From Aureibacter tunicatorum (GTDB lineage: Bacteria > Bacteroidota > Bacteroidia > Cytophagales > Cyclobacteriaceae): 64,000 nucleotides of DNA. Made by a program: the position numbers and the translations under genes. Shown here one piece after another: positions 1 through 8,834 of this stretch (the first letter of the stretch is position 1; each line of letters begins with the position of its first letter). A model generated the notes under the pieces. The model searched no databases. It worked only from the letters and a program-made list of their open reading frames with translations, and had not been told where the DNA came from. The stretch lies in contig NZ_AP025308.1 in assembly GCF_036492635.1 (NCBI RefSeq), positions 1-64,000 on the forward strand. Direction: 5' to 3'.

Positions 1-318
1 TAATACTTTATTCACTACGTGAAAACTCCCTAGTCTAAAATCTTCAAACCGGCGTATCATTTCGTCATGGTTGCCTGTTACATAGTAGGTTTCTGTCCCC
101 TTTTCTATGAAGGAGAGAATTTTCTTTACGACTTTAAAATGCGAAGCGGGGAAATAACTTTTACTGAATTGCCATATATCGAATATATCGCCATTGAGAA
201 TAAGTATCTCTGGTTCCACGCTATTGAGATAATTTAAAATGGCTTTGGATTGGCATCCATAAGTGCTAAGATGCAAATCCGAAATGACCACTATCTGAGG
301 CCTTCTTTTCTTGTCCAT
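1..318 (-). CDS. UDP-2,3-diacylglucosamine diphosphatase-like metallophosphoesterase (N-terminal part)
   Basis: The first 106 codons of a calcineurin-type metallophosphoesterase are present; the rest lies beyond the left edge. Visible metal-binding motifs in order are SDLHLS near the N-terminus, NGDIFD in the middle and GNHDE near the end of the fragment. The spacing and the stretch around IWQFSKSYFP resemble the soluble LpxH-like enzymes common in Bacteroidota, which hydrolyse UDP-2,3-diacylglucosamine in lipid A synthesis. Other members act on different phosphodiesters, so the substrate is inferred. There is no signal peptide, which fits a cytoplasmic or membrane-associated enzyme. The start is the ATG at 316-318. 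The gene diverges from the phosphate operon across a 425-bp gap. Confidence 0.75.
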   Translation of the reverse strand, partial: MDKKRRPQIVVISDLHLSTYGCQSKAILNYLNSVEPEILILNGDIFDIWQFSKSYFPASHFKVVKKILSFIEKGTETYYVTGNHDEMIRRFEDFRLGSFHVVNKVL

Positions 319-743
319 ACTCTTACTTCAAAATCAACACTTCAAATATCCTTAAGGATTTGAAACTGAAGGATATGAGGGTATTATTAAAAAATGATAA
401 ATACTTAGCAGTATTAGATTAATGTTAAAACAAGCAAAAAGCGTGTGAAAGTTCGATTTGAGTTTCAAAATTTTTCAAATTAATGATTTGTTAATATAAA
501 TCATCAGACTGTTAAACGAATAGTTGTTGTTGAAAAAATAGTATTGCTTTGTTTTTTGTATTATATCCGATTGGAGTTTGATAATTCAAGCTTATTTGTG
601 TCTGAATTAATGGAACGTTAAGCTGATGGCTGATTTGAGTCTAACTAGCGCTGTTTAACTTCATCAATAGTTAAATCCGATTTAACTGCATTGTTGAAAG
701 AGAATGATAGTTTCGCACCGAAATTATAATAATCGCTAAAACA
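319..743. other. Divergent intergenic region
   Basis: This 425-bp AT-rich stretch separates the phosphoesterase (minus) from the TonB receptor operon (plus). No ORF of interest is seen. It should hold both promoters, but no clear TTTG/TAnnTTTG pair stands out by eye. The only strong structure is the inverted repeat listed at 665-693. Confidence 0.5.
665..693 (+). promoter_or_regulatory. Inverted repeat in the leader of the phosphate operon
   Basis: Two perfect 8-bp arms, AGTTAAAT (669-676) and ATTTAACT (80-87 of the same hundred, i.e. 680-687), are separated by CCG. Outer arms CAAT (665-668) and ATTG (690-693) can extend the pairing with two unpaired bases. It lies about 50 bp before the receptor start codon, so it could be an operator or an RNA hairpin in the 5' leader. 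Its role is inferred; it does not match a Pho box that I recognise. Confidence 0.4.
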
Positions 744-3605
744 ATGAAACAAAAACTACACCAAATTGTAGCCATAACTGGCTTGATGATGGTATCACTT
801 TTTATGTCATTAGGAGCTTTTGCTCAGACAGGTATCATCAAAGGAAGAGTATTGGATAAAGGACAAAACCAGCCTTTGCCGGGAGCTACAGTAATTATTG
901 ATGATTCTAACAGAGGTACGGTAACTGATATCAATGGATTTTATACATTATTGAATGTTGTCGCTGGTAAACATACGATTACAGTAAGTTATATAGGATA
1001 TGAAAGCAAAACAGCAGAAGTAGTTGTGAATGGCAACGAGACAAGCACGCTTAATATAGTAATGGAAGATGGAATTATGATGGGAGAAGGCGTGATCATA
1101 TCAGCTGATCGTATCGAAGGGCAAGCAAGAGCTTTGAATAGACAGAAAAATAATATTAATGTTACGAATATGATCTCTTCGGATCAAGTAGGTAAATTTC
1201 CGGATTCGAATATTGGAGATGCAATGAAGCGTATCCCTGGCATTACTATGCAGTATGACCAAGGCGAAGCTCGTTTTGGAGTAGTTCGAGGAACAGACCC
1301 TTCTTTGAACTCTGTAACAGTCAATGGAGAAAGAGTTCCTTCAGCTGAAGACGGTACAAGAGCTGTTCAATTAGACCTTATTCCTGCTGATATGATCCAA
1401 GCAGTTGAAGTAAGCAAAACTTTGACACCTGATATGGATGCTGATGCAATTGGAGGTTCGACGAACCTTATTACAAGAGCAGCTCCTGGAGGCATGAGAA
1501 TTTCCGCAACTGGAGCTATGGGTTACAACACATTGAGAAACAAGCCGACATATCAAGGCGCTTTGGTATTTGGTAACAGGTATTTGGACAACAAACTAGG
1601 TGTAGTGTTGAGTGGTTCTTATCAATTGAATCAATTGGGATCGGACAATGTTGAATTTGAGTGGACAGAAGACGAAGGTCAAATTTGGGCTGAGGAACAA
1701 CAAATCAGAACATATGAACTGACTAGAGAGAGAAGAAGTATTTCTGCTGCTTTGGATTATCAATTGAATCCTAATCACAATTTCTTCTTTAATGCAATGT
1801 ATAATCACAGAAATGACTGGGAAAATAGATATAGATTGACATACAAGGACATTACTAAGCCTGAGAATGGAATTTCTGAGGAAGAAGGTGAGAATAAGAT
1901 TAAAATCCAGACTAAAGGTGGTATAGATAATGACAAGAACAAAAATACCAGACTAGAGGATCAACGTACGCAACTTTATTCATTTGGAGGTAAGCACTTG
2001 ATTGCAAGTAAACTAGAAATGAATTGGTCAGTGGCATGGGCGAAGGCTCAAGAGCATAGACCAAATGAGAGATATATTACCTATGAGAGTGAAAGCAATA
2101 AATTTAGATCTTCTGACTTAAATACTCAGAAGCCTTTAGTTTCAATGATTAATGGACTTGACTATGGTAATTTTGAGCTAGATGAAATTAGTGAGGAAGA
2201 GAAGCTAACTTATGAAATTGATAGAAATGCAAGACTTGATCTTAAGCTTCCTACTGGTAATTCTGGAAATATCAAGTTTGGAGGGCGTATCAGGACTAAG
2301 TATAAAATGAATGAGCAAATGTATACCGCTTATTCTCCTGTAGGTGATAATGAAGCAAATTTTGAGACAATGGATAAGCTTCCTTTGAAAGATATGACCA
2401 AATCGGATTATTTGGCTGGGGGAAAATATCAAGCAGGACACTATGTTGATAGAGAATTTTTAGGAAAACTTGACCTTAACAATCCTAATTTATTTGAGGG
2501 AGAAGCTGTATTGGAAGAATTCGCTCCTTCGAATTTCAATGCAACTGAGGATATTTATGCTGGTTATTTAATGACAGAACAAACATTGGGTGATAAGTTA
2601 GGCTTGATTGCTGGTTTTAGAATGGAGCATACTAGTACTAAATATAACGCAAACCAATATTTAGTGACTTACAGGGAATTCCAAGAAGTAGATGATCAAG
2701 GAAACCTTGTGTTTGAAAATGGTGAGCCTGTAATGGATGATGAGTCAGAAGAAATAATTACACCTGTATCAGGATCCAATTCTTACAATAGCTTCTTGCC
2801 TGCATTGCATTTCAAGTATTCTGTAAACAAAAACACTATCTTGAGATTTGCATGGACAAATAGTATCGCTAGACCTAATTACGAAGATCTAACGCCTTCT
2901 CTATCAATTATTCAAGAAGATGAAGAGATTGAAAAAGGTAATCCAGCTTTGGAGAATATGAAGTCTATGAACTTTGATTTAATGTTCGAAAGATATTTCG
3001 AGAATGTTGGTATCATCTCTGGGGGTCTATTCTATAAGGACATCAAAGACTATTTTTATACAAATGTGTATGAAGAGACTAACGGAAACTATGAAGGATA
3101 TGAAGTTAAGCAAACTGTTAATGGAGATAAAGCAAGTCTTTACGGTGTAGAGATAGCCGTTCAAAGACAATTAGATTTCTTACCAGGTGTATTGAGTGGA
3201 TTGGGAGTATATGCTAACTATACATATACAAAATCGGAAGCAAAAGGAATGGACTCTAGACCAGATGAAACATTGTCATTGCCTCGTACAGCTGAGCATT
3301 CAGGAAATGTATCTCTATCTTATGATTTGAAAAAGTTGACGATGAGACTTTCATGGAATTATACTAGCGATTACTTGGATGAAGTTGGTGATGATAATTT
3401 CAATGATAGATACTACGATATTCAATCATTCTTGGATTTGAATGCCACATATGCATTCAACAACAATTGGAGAGTATTCTTTGAAGCTAACAACTTGACA
3501 AATCAGCCGTTGAGATATTACCAAGGTGCTGTGGACAGAACAATGCAGACAGAGTACTATGGCCCAAGATTCAATTTGGGAGTTAAGTACGACTTGTTTA
3601 GATAA
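744..3605 (+). CDS. TonB-dependent outer-membrane receptor (phosphate-ester operon)
   Basis: The 953-residue protein starts with a signal peptide ending near GAFAQ. A carboxypeptidase-regulatory-like beta domain follows (about residues 30-112, GRVLDKGQNQPLPGATV to YIGYE), then a plug domain (about 130-250, DAMKRIPGI and the GGSTNLITR region) and a beta-barrel that ends in a typical aromatic and basic C-terminus (KYDLFR). The architecture fits the Caulobacter/Xanthomonas type of TonB receptor rather than SusC, and no SusD gene is adjacent. Two secreted phosphatase lipoproteins follow in the same direction, at gaps of 60 and 87 bp. The likely substrate is therefore an organic phosphate such as an inositol phosphate, which is inferred from context only. 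Confidence 0.85.
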   Translation: MKQKLHQIVAITGLMMVSLFMSLGAFAQTGIIKGRVLDKGQNQPLPGATVIIDDSNRGTVTDINGFYTLLNVVAGKHTITVSYIGYESKTAEVVVNGNETSTLNIVMEDGIMMGEGVIISADRIEGQARALNRQKNNINVTNMISSDQVGKFPDSNIGDAMKRIPGITMQYDQGEARFGVVRGTDPSLNSVTVNGERVPSAEDGTRAVQLDLIPADMIQAVEVSKTLTPDMDADAIGGSTNLITRAAPGGMRISATGAMGYNTLRNKPTYQGALVFGNRYLDNKLGVVLSGSYQLNQLGSDNVEFEWTEDEGQIWAEEQQIRTYELTRERRSISAALDYQLNPNHNFFFNAMYNHRNDWENRYRLTYKDITKPENGISEEEGENKIKIQTKGGIDNDKNKNTRLEDQRTQLYSFGGKHLIASKLEMNWSVAWAKAQEHRPNERYITYESESNKFRSSDLNTQKPLVSMINGLDYGNFELDEISEEEKLTYEIDRNARLDLKLPTGNSGNIKFGGRIRTKYKMNEQMYTAYSPVGDNEANFETMDKLPLKDMTKSDYLAGGKYQAGHYVDREFLGKLDLNNPNLFEGEAVLEEFAPSNFNATEDIYAGYLMTEQTLGDKLGLIAGFRMEHTSTKYNANQYLVTYREFQEVDDQGNLVFENGEPVMDDESEEIITPVSGSNSYNSFLPALHFKYSVNKNTILRFAWTNSIARPNYEDLTPSLSIIQEDEEIEKGNPALENMKSMNFDLMFERYFENVGIISGGLFYKDIKDYFYTNVYEETNGNYEGYEVKQTVNGDKASLYGVEIAVQRQLDFLPGVLSGLGVYANYTYTKSEAKGMDSRPDETLSLPRTAEHSGNVSLSYDLKKLTMRLSWNYTSDYLDEVGDDNFNDRYYDIQSFLDLNATYAFNNNWRVFFEANNLTNQPLRYYQGAVDRTMQTEYYGPRFNLGVKYDLFR

Positions 3606-3614
3606 TATTGACTT

Positions 3615-3641
3615 GAGACGGGCCGAAATTCGGTTCGTCTC
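3615..3641 (+). terminator. Intercistronic hairpin after the TonB receptor gene
   Basis: GAGACG...CGTCTC arms continue through G-T pairs to an inner CCG/CGG stem around AAATT. Only a short T-rich stretch (CTTTATT) follows, so it may be a partial terminator or an mRNA-stabilising hairpin that lowers expression of the downstream phosphatases. Confidence 0.5.
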
Positions 3642-3665
3642 TTTATTGATTGAAATTATAATTAT

Positions 3666-4916
3666 ATGAAAAAGATGCTTGTCTCATTGAGTCTGCTCTT
3701 GGGCTTGATGGAAACTTCTTGCGATCAAAAAGTTAAAAGAGAGTACAACCCGGAACTTTCTTTGGAAATGGTTCGCAAGCCTTATCTTCAAAATGTGTGG
3801 GAGGATAGTGCCAGTGTATTATGGAAAACAAATAATGCGGCTAAAGACTGTAAAATCGCTTACGGAACTAATCTTGATTCATTGACGAACACGCAACTGG
3901 GAATAGTTGACTATCAAGATTACAATACTCTTAACCAAGCTACAGTAAAGGGCTTGGAGCCGAATACAAAATATTACTACGCAATTTACTCTAATGATAG
4001 CTTGTTGTTGTCAGGGCCTGATTATTACTTTATTTCCGAGCCGGAAAAGGGCACTAATGCTTTTTCTTTTTATGCTATGGGAGATATTGGAGAACCTAAG
4101 GATGAAGGTGGTTTTCCTGAAGTTACTTCTAAGCAAATAGACAAATTGAATAGAAGACCTGATTTTGGAATAGGTTTGGGTGATATCGTTTATCCAGATG
4201 GGGAAAGCTCAGCTTATGATGCGAATTTTTTCGAGCCTATGTCTCCTATTATGGGGAATATCCCATTCTACCCTGCCTTGGGAAATCATGATTGGCATGT
4301 TAATCCTGATGAAAACTTCAAAAAGGAATGGAAACTACCAAATAACGAGCATTATTACAGCTTTGATTATCAAAACGCGCACTTTATCGCTCTGGATTCA
4401 AGAGAAGGAGATTTTTTTGACTTGGATAAGCAAACAGAGTGGCTAAAGGAAGATTTAGATAAAACGCAAGGAAAATACGATTGGATATTTGTGTATTTGC
4501 ATCATAATGGAAGAACTTGCACTTATAAGGAGGATTATCCTCATGTGATGGGGTTATATGATATATTTGCCCAAAATAATGTAGATTTGGTTTTGAATGG
4601 ACATGCTCATACATATGAGAGACTGAAGCCTTTTGATGGAAAAGGTCAAGTTGTTGATTCGTTATCAATGAATTTGGGGAGCTTTCCAAAGATGAGTAAT
4701 TCATTTATTTCCATAACCACTGGAGCTGGAGGCAAATTAAAAGACTCGACTAAATATGTGCCGGACCCATTGCACTGTGATGAAGGACCTATTGTGGCTC
4801 ATGCAGAGCATTTGGGACATTTCTCAATCATTACTATAGACAGCACTCACCTTAATTTTAAAGGAATAAGTTCTGTGGATGGAAATGTTTTTGACGAGTT
4901 TGAGATCCAAAAGTAA
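3666..4916 (+). CDS. Purple acid phosphatase-type lipoprotein
   Basis: The protein has 416 residues. A hydrophobic leader ends at a probable lipidated Cys20 (METSC). An N-terminal fibronectin-like domain (about 35-130, KPYLQNVWEDSASVLWKT) is typical of purple acid phosphatases. The catalytic metallophosphoesterase domain shows the metal ligands in order: GD140IGEP, GDIVYPDG, GN207HD, H279HNG and NGH313AH315TYER. The enzyme should release phosphate from phosphomonoesters outside the inner membrane. It sits between a TonB receptor and a MINPP-type phosphatase, which supports a role in scavenging organic phosphate. Confidence 0.85.
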   Translation: MKKMLVSLSLLLGLMETSCDQKVKREYNPELSLEMVRKPYLQNVWEDSASVLWKTNNAAKDCKIAYGTNLDSLTNTQLGIVDYQDYNTLNQATVKGLEPNTKYYYAIYSNDSLLLSGPDYYFISEPEKGTNAFSFYAMGDIGEPKDEGGFPEVTSKQIDKLNRRPDFGIGLGDIVYPDGESSAYDANFFEPMSPIMGNIPFYPALGNHDWHVNPDENFKKEWKLPNNEHYYSFDYQNAHFIALDSREGDFFDLDKQTEWLKEDLDKTQGKYDWIFVYLHHNGRTCTYKEDYPHVMGLYDIFAQNNVDLVLNGHAHTYERLKPFDGKGQVVDSLSMNLGSFPKMSNSFISITTGAGGKLKDSTKYVPDPLHCDEGPIVAHAEHLGHFSIITIDSTHLNFKGISSVDGNVFDEFEIQK

Positions 4917-4929
4917 TTAATTTCAATTC

Positions 4930-4961
4930 AAGGAATACTAAAGATTCCTTAAATCTTTTTT
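4930..4961 (+). terminator. Hairpin and T-run between the two phosphatase genes
   Basis: AAGGAAT (4930-4936) pairs with ATTCCTT (4944-4950). An overlapping alternative pairs AAAGATT (4940-4946) with AATCTTT (4952-4958). Both precede a T-run at 4955-4961. The two folds cannot form together. This may be a weak terminator inside the operon. Confidence 0.45.
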
Positions 4962-4962
4962 A

Positions 4963-4991
4963 TAACCCTTTGCTATAATTAGCAGAGGTTA
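4963..4991 (+). promoter_or_regulatory. Imperfect hairpin just before the MINPP-type phosphatase gene
   Basis: TAACC (4963-4967) pairs with GGTTA (4987-4991), and inside it GCT (4972-4974) pairs with AGC (4981-4983) around an AT-rich loop. It ends 12 bases before the ATG at 5004, so it could affect translation initiation or mark a protein-binding site. The function is inferred. Confidence 0.35.
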
Positions 4992-5003
4992 AATACTTTA
5001 CAA

Positions 5004-6407
5004 ATGAACAAAATAGTCCTGTATGCAATTGTAGCTGCTATGTCACTACAGGCTTGCAACAAAAAGACGGAAAGAGTTGAAGAGACAAAAGAGGCGACTA
5101 TGCAAGTTTCTAAACCTGAAGTTAAAAAAGAAGGGTACTTGGGGAGTAAAATGCCTTATGAGCCTCGACAAGAAGTTGTAGACTATTCGCCAATTCCTGA
5201 AAATTTTGAGCCGATTTTTATTAATCACGTTGCCAGACATGGTTCAAGGCACTTGACAAGCGCCAAGTATGATGTAGCATGGGGCGAAATGCTTCAATTT
5301 GCTTCAGAAAAAGACATGTTAACTGATAAAGGCAAGCAGCTGAAAAATGATATTGAAGTGTTTTTGTCAATTGAAAAAGGGAATTATGGGCAGATAAGCG
5401 AACTAGGCAAAAAAGAGCACCAAGATATGGCAAAGCGCTTGGTCGATCAATATGGAGATTTGCTTGCTTCAGTTTCTAGTGATAAGAAAATCGTTGCCAA
5501 ATCGACATTCAAGGATCGAGCCGTTAACAGCAAGAAAGCCTTCATGGGGATATTGGAAGAAACGTTTTCTAGTGTAAATGACAGCACTGTGGACTATATA
5601 GTGTACGAAGAGAATAAAGATCCGGAGTTGAGATTTTTTGAGCCAAATGAAGCTTTTGAAGCCTTTGAAAAAGCTGAATATTGGGCTGAAGGGCTTGATA
5701 GTTTGAAAAACCTTGATAATGCTAAGCATCTAACGAATCAAATCATTGACCCATTATTCAAGTCAGAGTTTGTGAGTGGATTGGAGCAAGGCGAGTATGC
5801 TTTCAAAGGACAAAAAGGAAAAGTTAGAATTAAAGACAAGTCCTCTGCGGCACAGGCTTTATACAAGTTATATCAGATTATTGATGGAATTGGAGCTAAA
5901 GAGCAAGTGGATCTTCAGAAATATTTGCCTGAGGAAGCATTGGTTTGGAATGAGTTTTTGGGAGACTATGAGTCTTTCTTTTTGGAAGGACCTTCATATG
6001 ATTCGATAGATTTGACATATACTATGGCCATGCCTTTGTTGGATTCGTTTTTGGTGACTAGCCAAAGAGCAATTGAGCTGAAAAATCAAACGGCGGAATT
6101 TAGATTCGCGCATGCTGAAACGATGGTGCCATTCTTAGCTTTGCTTGGCGTTAAAGGAACATGCGAAAGCTCCAACGAATATAAGTTGGAAGATAAAAAT
6201 AGATGGAAAGCTTCTAACGTTTCACCCATGGGAACTAATATTCAGTGGATTTTCTTCAAAGATAAGAGTGATGGACAAATATGGTTGAAAATGTTATATA
6301 ACGAGGCGGAAACTGAACTCCCTGTCGTAACGAATAGATACCCATTTTATAGATGGGAGAATGTAAAAGCTCATTATGAAAAAGTATTGAACAAGGAAGT
6401 AATGTAA
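5004..6407 (+). CDS. MINPP-type histidine phosphatase lipoprotein (phytase)
   Basis: The 467-residue protein has a lipoprotein signal ending in LQAC (Cys18). The histidine-phosphatase signature is R78HGSRHLTS, with His79 as the phosphoryl acceptor. The proton-donor motif is H370AET instead of the HD of E. coli-type acid phosphatases; HAE is the hallmark of multiple inositol-polyphosphate phosphatases such as the Bacteroides MINPP. It should remove phosphates from phytate at the cell surface or in the periplasm. The gene ends the operon with a strong terminator. The companion receptor and purple acid phosphatase could import and finish degrading the products. The family call is firm; the phytate substrate is inferred from the motif. 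Confidence 0.85.
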   Translation: MNKIVLYAIVAAMSLQACNKKTERVEETKEATMQVSKPEVKKEGYLGSKMPYEPRQEVVDYSPIPENFEPIFINHVARHGSRHLTSAKYDVAWGEMLQFASEKDMLTDKGKQLKNDIEVFLSIEKGNYGQISELGKKEHQDMAKRLVDQYGDLLASVSSDKKIVAKSTFKDRAVNSKKAFMGILEETFSSVNDSTVDYIVYEENKDPELRFFEPNEAFEAFEKAEYWAEGLDSLKNLDNAKHLTNQIIDPLFKSEFVSGLEQGEYAFKGQKGKVRIKDKSSAAQALYKLYQIIDGIGAKEQVDLQKYLPEEALVWNEFLGDYESFFLEGPSYDSIDLTYTMAMPLLDSFLVTSQRAIELKNQTAEFRFAHAETMVPFLALLGVKGTCESSNEYKLEDKNRWKASNVSPMGTNIQWIFFKDKSDGQIWLKMLYNEAETELPVVTNRYPFYRWENVKAHYEKVLNKEVM

Positions 6408-6431
6408 ACTTCAAGGATCGAAATAACTGTA

Positions 6432-6460
6432 AAGCAACGCGAAAGTGTTGCTTTTTTTAT
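6432..6460 (+). terminator. Rho-independent terminator of the phosphate operon
   Basis: AAGCAACGC (6432-6440) pairs with GTGTTGCTT (6445-6453) around a GAAA tetraloop, followed by a run of T. Confidence 0.9.
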
Positions 6461-6527
6461 ATGTATAACTTTTTCAGAGAAGTGTTTATTTCAAAAAAGC
6501 TTTTTAGATTTTTGAATCAATAATGGT

Positions 6528-6535
6528 TATTTTTG
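6528..6535 (+). promoter_or_regulatory. Candidate Bacteroidota -7 promoter element
   Basis: TATTTTTG matches the TAnnTTTG consensus of Bacteroidota sigma factor and lies 64 bp before the radical SAM start. A TTTG occurs at 6511-6514, closer than the usual spacing, so the -33 element is uncertain. Confidence 0.35.
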
Positions 6536-6598
6536 CAAATGGTTTATTAAGAATCTGTACTAATAAGCCATCGATGATTTTGCGAACATGTAACCTGA

Positions 6599-8809
6599 TT
6601 GGTCTTGAAAATACTATTAATTACTCCTCCTCTGACACAGTTGAATACCCCCTATCCTGCGACGGCTTACCTAAAAGGCTTTTTAGTTTCTAAGGGCTTT
6701 CAAGTTGCCCAGGCAGATTTGGGAATCGAGTTAGTGCTTAAAGTTTTTAACGCTAATTCTTTGCGTAAGATTTTTGATATTGCTGAGAGCAGAGAGGAAA
6801 TTTCTGAAAATATTCGAAGGATACTGAAACTAAAGAGGGAATACTTTTCGACGATAGGTCCAGTTGTCAAATTTCTTCAAGGCAAGAATTCAACTTTAGC
6901 TCATAGTATTTGCAATACGGACTTTTTACCCAGAGCATCTCGATTTGACCAGTTGCAGGATTTGGATTGGGCCTTTGGAAGCATGGGGATTCAAGATCAA
7001 GCTAAACATTTGGCTACGCTTTACATTGAGGATTTAGGAGATCTGATTATTGAGACTGTCGACAAGGATTTTGGCTTTAGCAGATATGCGGAAAGATTGG
7101 GGAGGACTGCATCTTCATTTAATCCGATTCAAGAGAAATTAAACGAGAAATCGTCTTTGCTGGATGATATATTGGGCGGATTATTGACTGAAAGACTTAA
7201 CTCTTTTCAGCCGGATGTCATTGGTTTTTCAGTTCCTTTTCCAGGGAATTTATATGGAGCTTTCAAGTGCGCGCAATTGATAAAAGAATATTTCCCTAAA
7301 GTGAAGACGATTATGGGAGGCGGGTATCCTAATACTGAGCTTCGCAAGCTTAAGGATAATAGAGTGTTTAAGTATTTTGATTATATCTCTCTGGATGATG
7401 GTGAAGGACCCATAATGGGCATTTTAGAACGCATAGCTTCTAATAGTGAAGATACAGGTATGCTTCAGCGGACATACATATTGGATAGAGACAATAATGA
7501 AGTGAAATATTGTTTTCAGCCTCAAGCTCAGCACATTTCTCATGCTGAAGTAGGGACTCCTGATTATTCTGACCTGCCTCTTGATGACTATTTATCCATT
7601 ATTGAGGTGGTGAATCCGATGCATAGAATGTGGAGCGATGGAAGATGGAATAAGATGACGATTGCACACGGATGTTATTGGAAAAAATGCAGTTTTTGTG
7701 ATGTTAGCTTAGATTATATTAGCCGTTATGATGCTGCGCCTGCGGAAATGTTGGTGGATCGAATAGAAACGATAGTTGAACAAACAGGCCAAAATGGATT
7801 TCACTTTGTTGATGAGGCAGCTCCGCCATTGGTTTTGAGGGATTTTGCTCTTGAACTTCTAAGAAGAAATGTAAAGATTAGCTGGTGGACGAATATCAGA
7901 TTTGAAAAAACTTTCTCGGCCGATTTATGCCGTCTTTTGGCAGCTTCGGGTTGTATTGCTGTTACTGGTGGTTTGGAAGTTGCTTCGGATAGGCTCCTTC
8001 AAAAGATGAAAAAGGGTGTTTCAATAGAGCAAGTGGCTAGAGTAACTAGAGACTTTACAAACGCAGGAATAATGGTTCATGCGTATCTTATGTATGGATT
8101 TCCCACGCAGACAGCTCAAGAGACGATAGATTCTTTGGAAGTAGTTCGTCAGTTATTCGAGCATAATGTGATTCAGTCTGGATTTTGGCATCAGTTTGCG
8201 ATGACAGCGCACAGTCCTGTTGGGAAGAATCCCGAAGCATATGAAGTTGTTAAGATTGGACCAGAGTTCAAAGGATTTGCGGAGAATGATTTATTTCATC
8301 AAGATCCTAAAGGATGCGATCATGAACGTTTTGGGTCGGGTCTCAGCAAGGCGATTTTTAATTATATGCATGGTTTGTGTTTGGACTGGCCGGTTGAAGA
8401 ATGGTTTGATTTTAAAGTGCCGAAAACGAAAGAACCCTATTTTCGAATCGAACAGGCTATTGAACAGAAAGGTAAAAAAGATCAAGAGTTGATAGATCAC
8501 AAAGTATACTGGTTAGGTGCTCAAAGCGAACTTGAGTTTTTCACGGCTAAGAAAAAAGGCAAAACTGTAGAAAGAGCTAAGCTTCTGTTGGATTTGAAAT
8601 CTGGAAGAGAAGAAATTGCGGGAGACAAGCAGGATTTAATTTGGCTTCAAGAGACATTGGATGTTTCATGTATTGAAAATGAAAAATTTCTATCTGTAAT
8701 TGAGTTAATGGAAGACTATGAGAAGTGCACGGGAAAAAAGTTCAATAAATTAGCATCTTCGCATATATGGCATGCAATTCGTGACGCAGGTTTAGTGTTA
8801 ATACGTTAA
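6599..8809 (+). CDS. B12-binding-domain radical SAM protein
   Basis: The 736-residue protein begins with a cobalamin-binding-like Rossmann domain (about 1-330; KILLITPPLTQLNTPYPA, GFSVPFPGNLYGAF, IMGGGYPN). The radical SAM core (about 345-600) has cysteines 359, 364 and 367 (HGCYWKKCSFCD). The spacing is C-x4-C-x2-C, one residue longer than the canonical C-x3-C-x2-C. GGLEVASDRLLQKMKKGV and AYLMYGFPTQT are typical core motifs. The C-terminal part has no domain I recognise. The reaction is unknown. A TGA stop at 6596-6598 precedes the frame and there is no early ATG, so translation must start at TTG 6599 or TTG 6605, the latter giving MKILLITPP. A META-domain lipoprotein gene follows after 25 bp. 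Confidence 0.8.
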   Translation: MVLKILLITPPLTQLNTPYPATAYLKGFLVSKGFQVAQADLGIELVLKVFNANSLRKIFDIAESREEISENIRRILKLKREYFSTIGPVVKFLQGKNSTLAHSICNTDFLPRASRFDQLQDLDWAFGSMGIQDQAKHLATLYIEDLGDLIIETVDKDFGFSRYAERLGRTASSFNPIQEKLNEKSSLLDDILGGLLTERLNSFQPDVIGFSVPFPGNLYGAFKCAQLIKEYFPKVKTIMGGGYPNTELRKLKDNRVFKYFDYISLDDGEGPIMGILERIASNSEDTGMLQRTYILDRDNNEVKYCFQPQAQHISHAEVGTPDYSDLPLDDYLSIIEVVNPMHRMWSDGRWNKMTIAHGCYWKKCSFCDVSLDYISRYDAAPAEMLVDRIETIVEQTGQNGFHFVDEAAPPLVLRDFALELLRRNVKISWWTNIRFEKTFSADLCRLLAASGCIAVTGGLEVASDRLLQKMKKGVSIEQVARVTRDFTNAGIMVHAYLMYGFPTQTAQETIDSLEVVRQLFEHNVIQSGFWHQFAMTAHSPVGKNPEAYEVVKIGPEFKGFAENDLFHQDPKGCDHERFGSGLSKAIFNYMHGLCLDWPVEEWFDFKVPKTKEPYFRIEQAIEQKGKKDQELIDHKVYWLGAQSELEFFTAKKKGKTVERAKLLLDLKSGREEIAGDKQDLIWLQETLDVSCIENEKFLSVIELMEDYEKCTGKKFNKLASSHIWHAIRDAGLVLIR

Positions 8810-8834
8810 ACAATAATTTTTAACTAATACTAAA

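Noticed and set aside
480-520. Pho-box-like direct repeats TTGTTAA and CTGTTAA
   Set aside because: The spacing is 21 bases and the match to known boxes is weak in AT-rich DNA.
6574-6640. ATG start for the radical SAM gene at 6574 through a frameshift
   Set aside because: The frame from 6574 encodes no radical SAM or B12-domain sequence; a TTG start needs no sequencing error.
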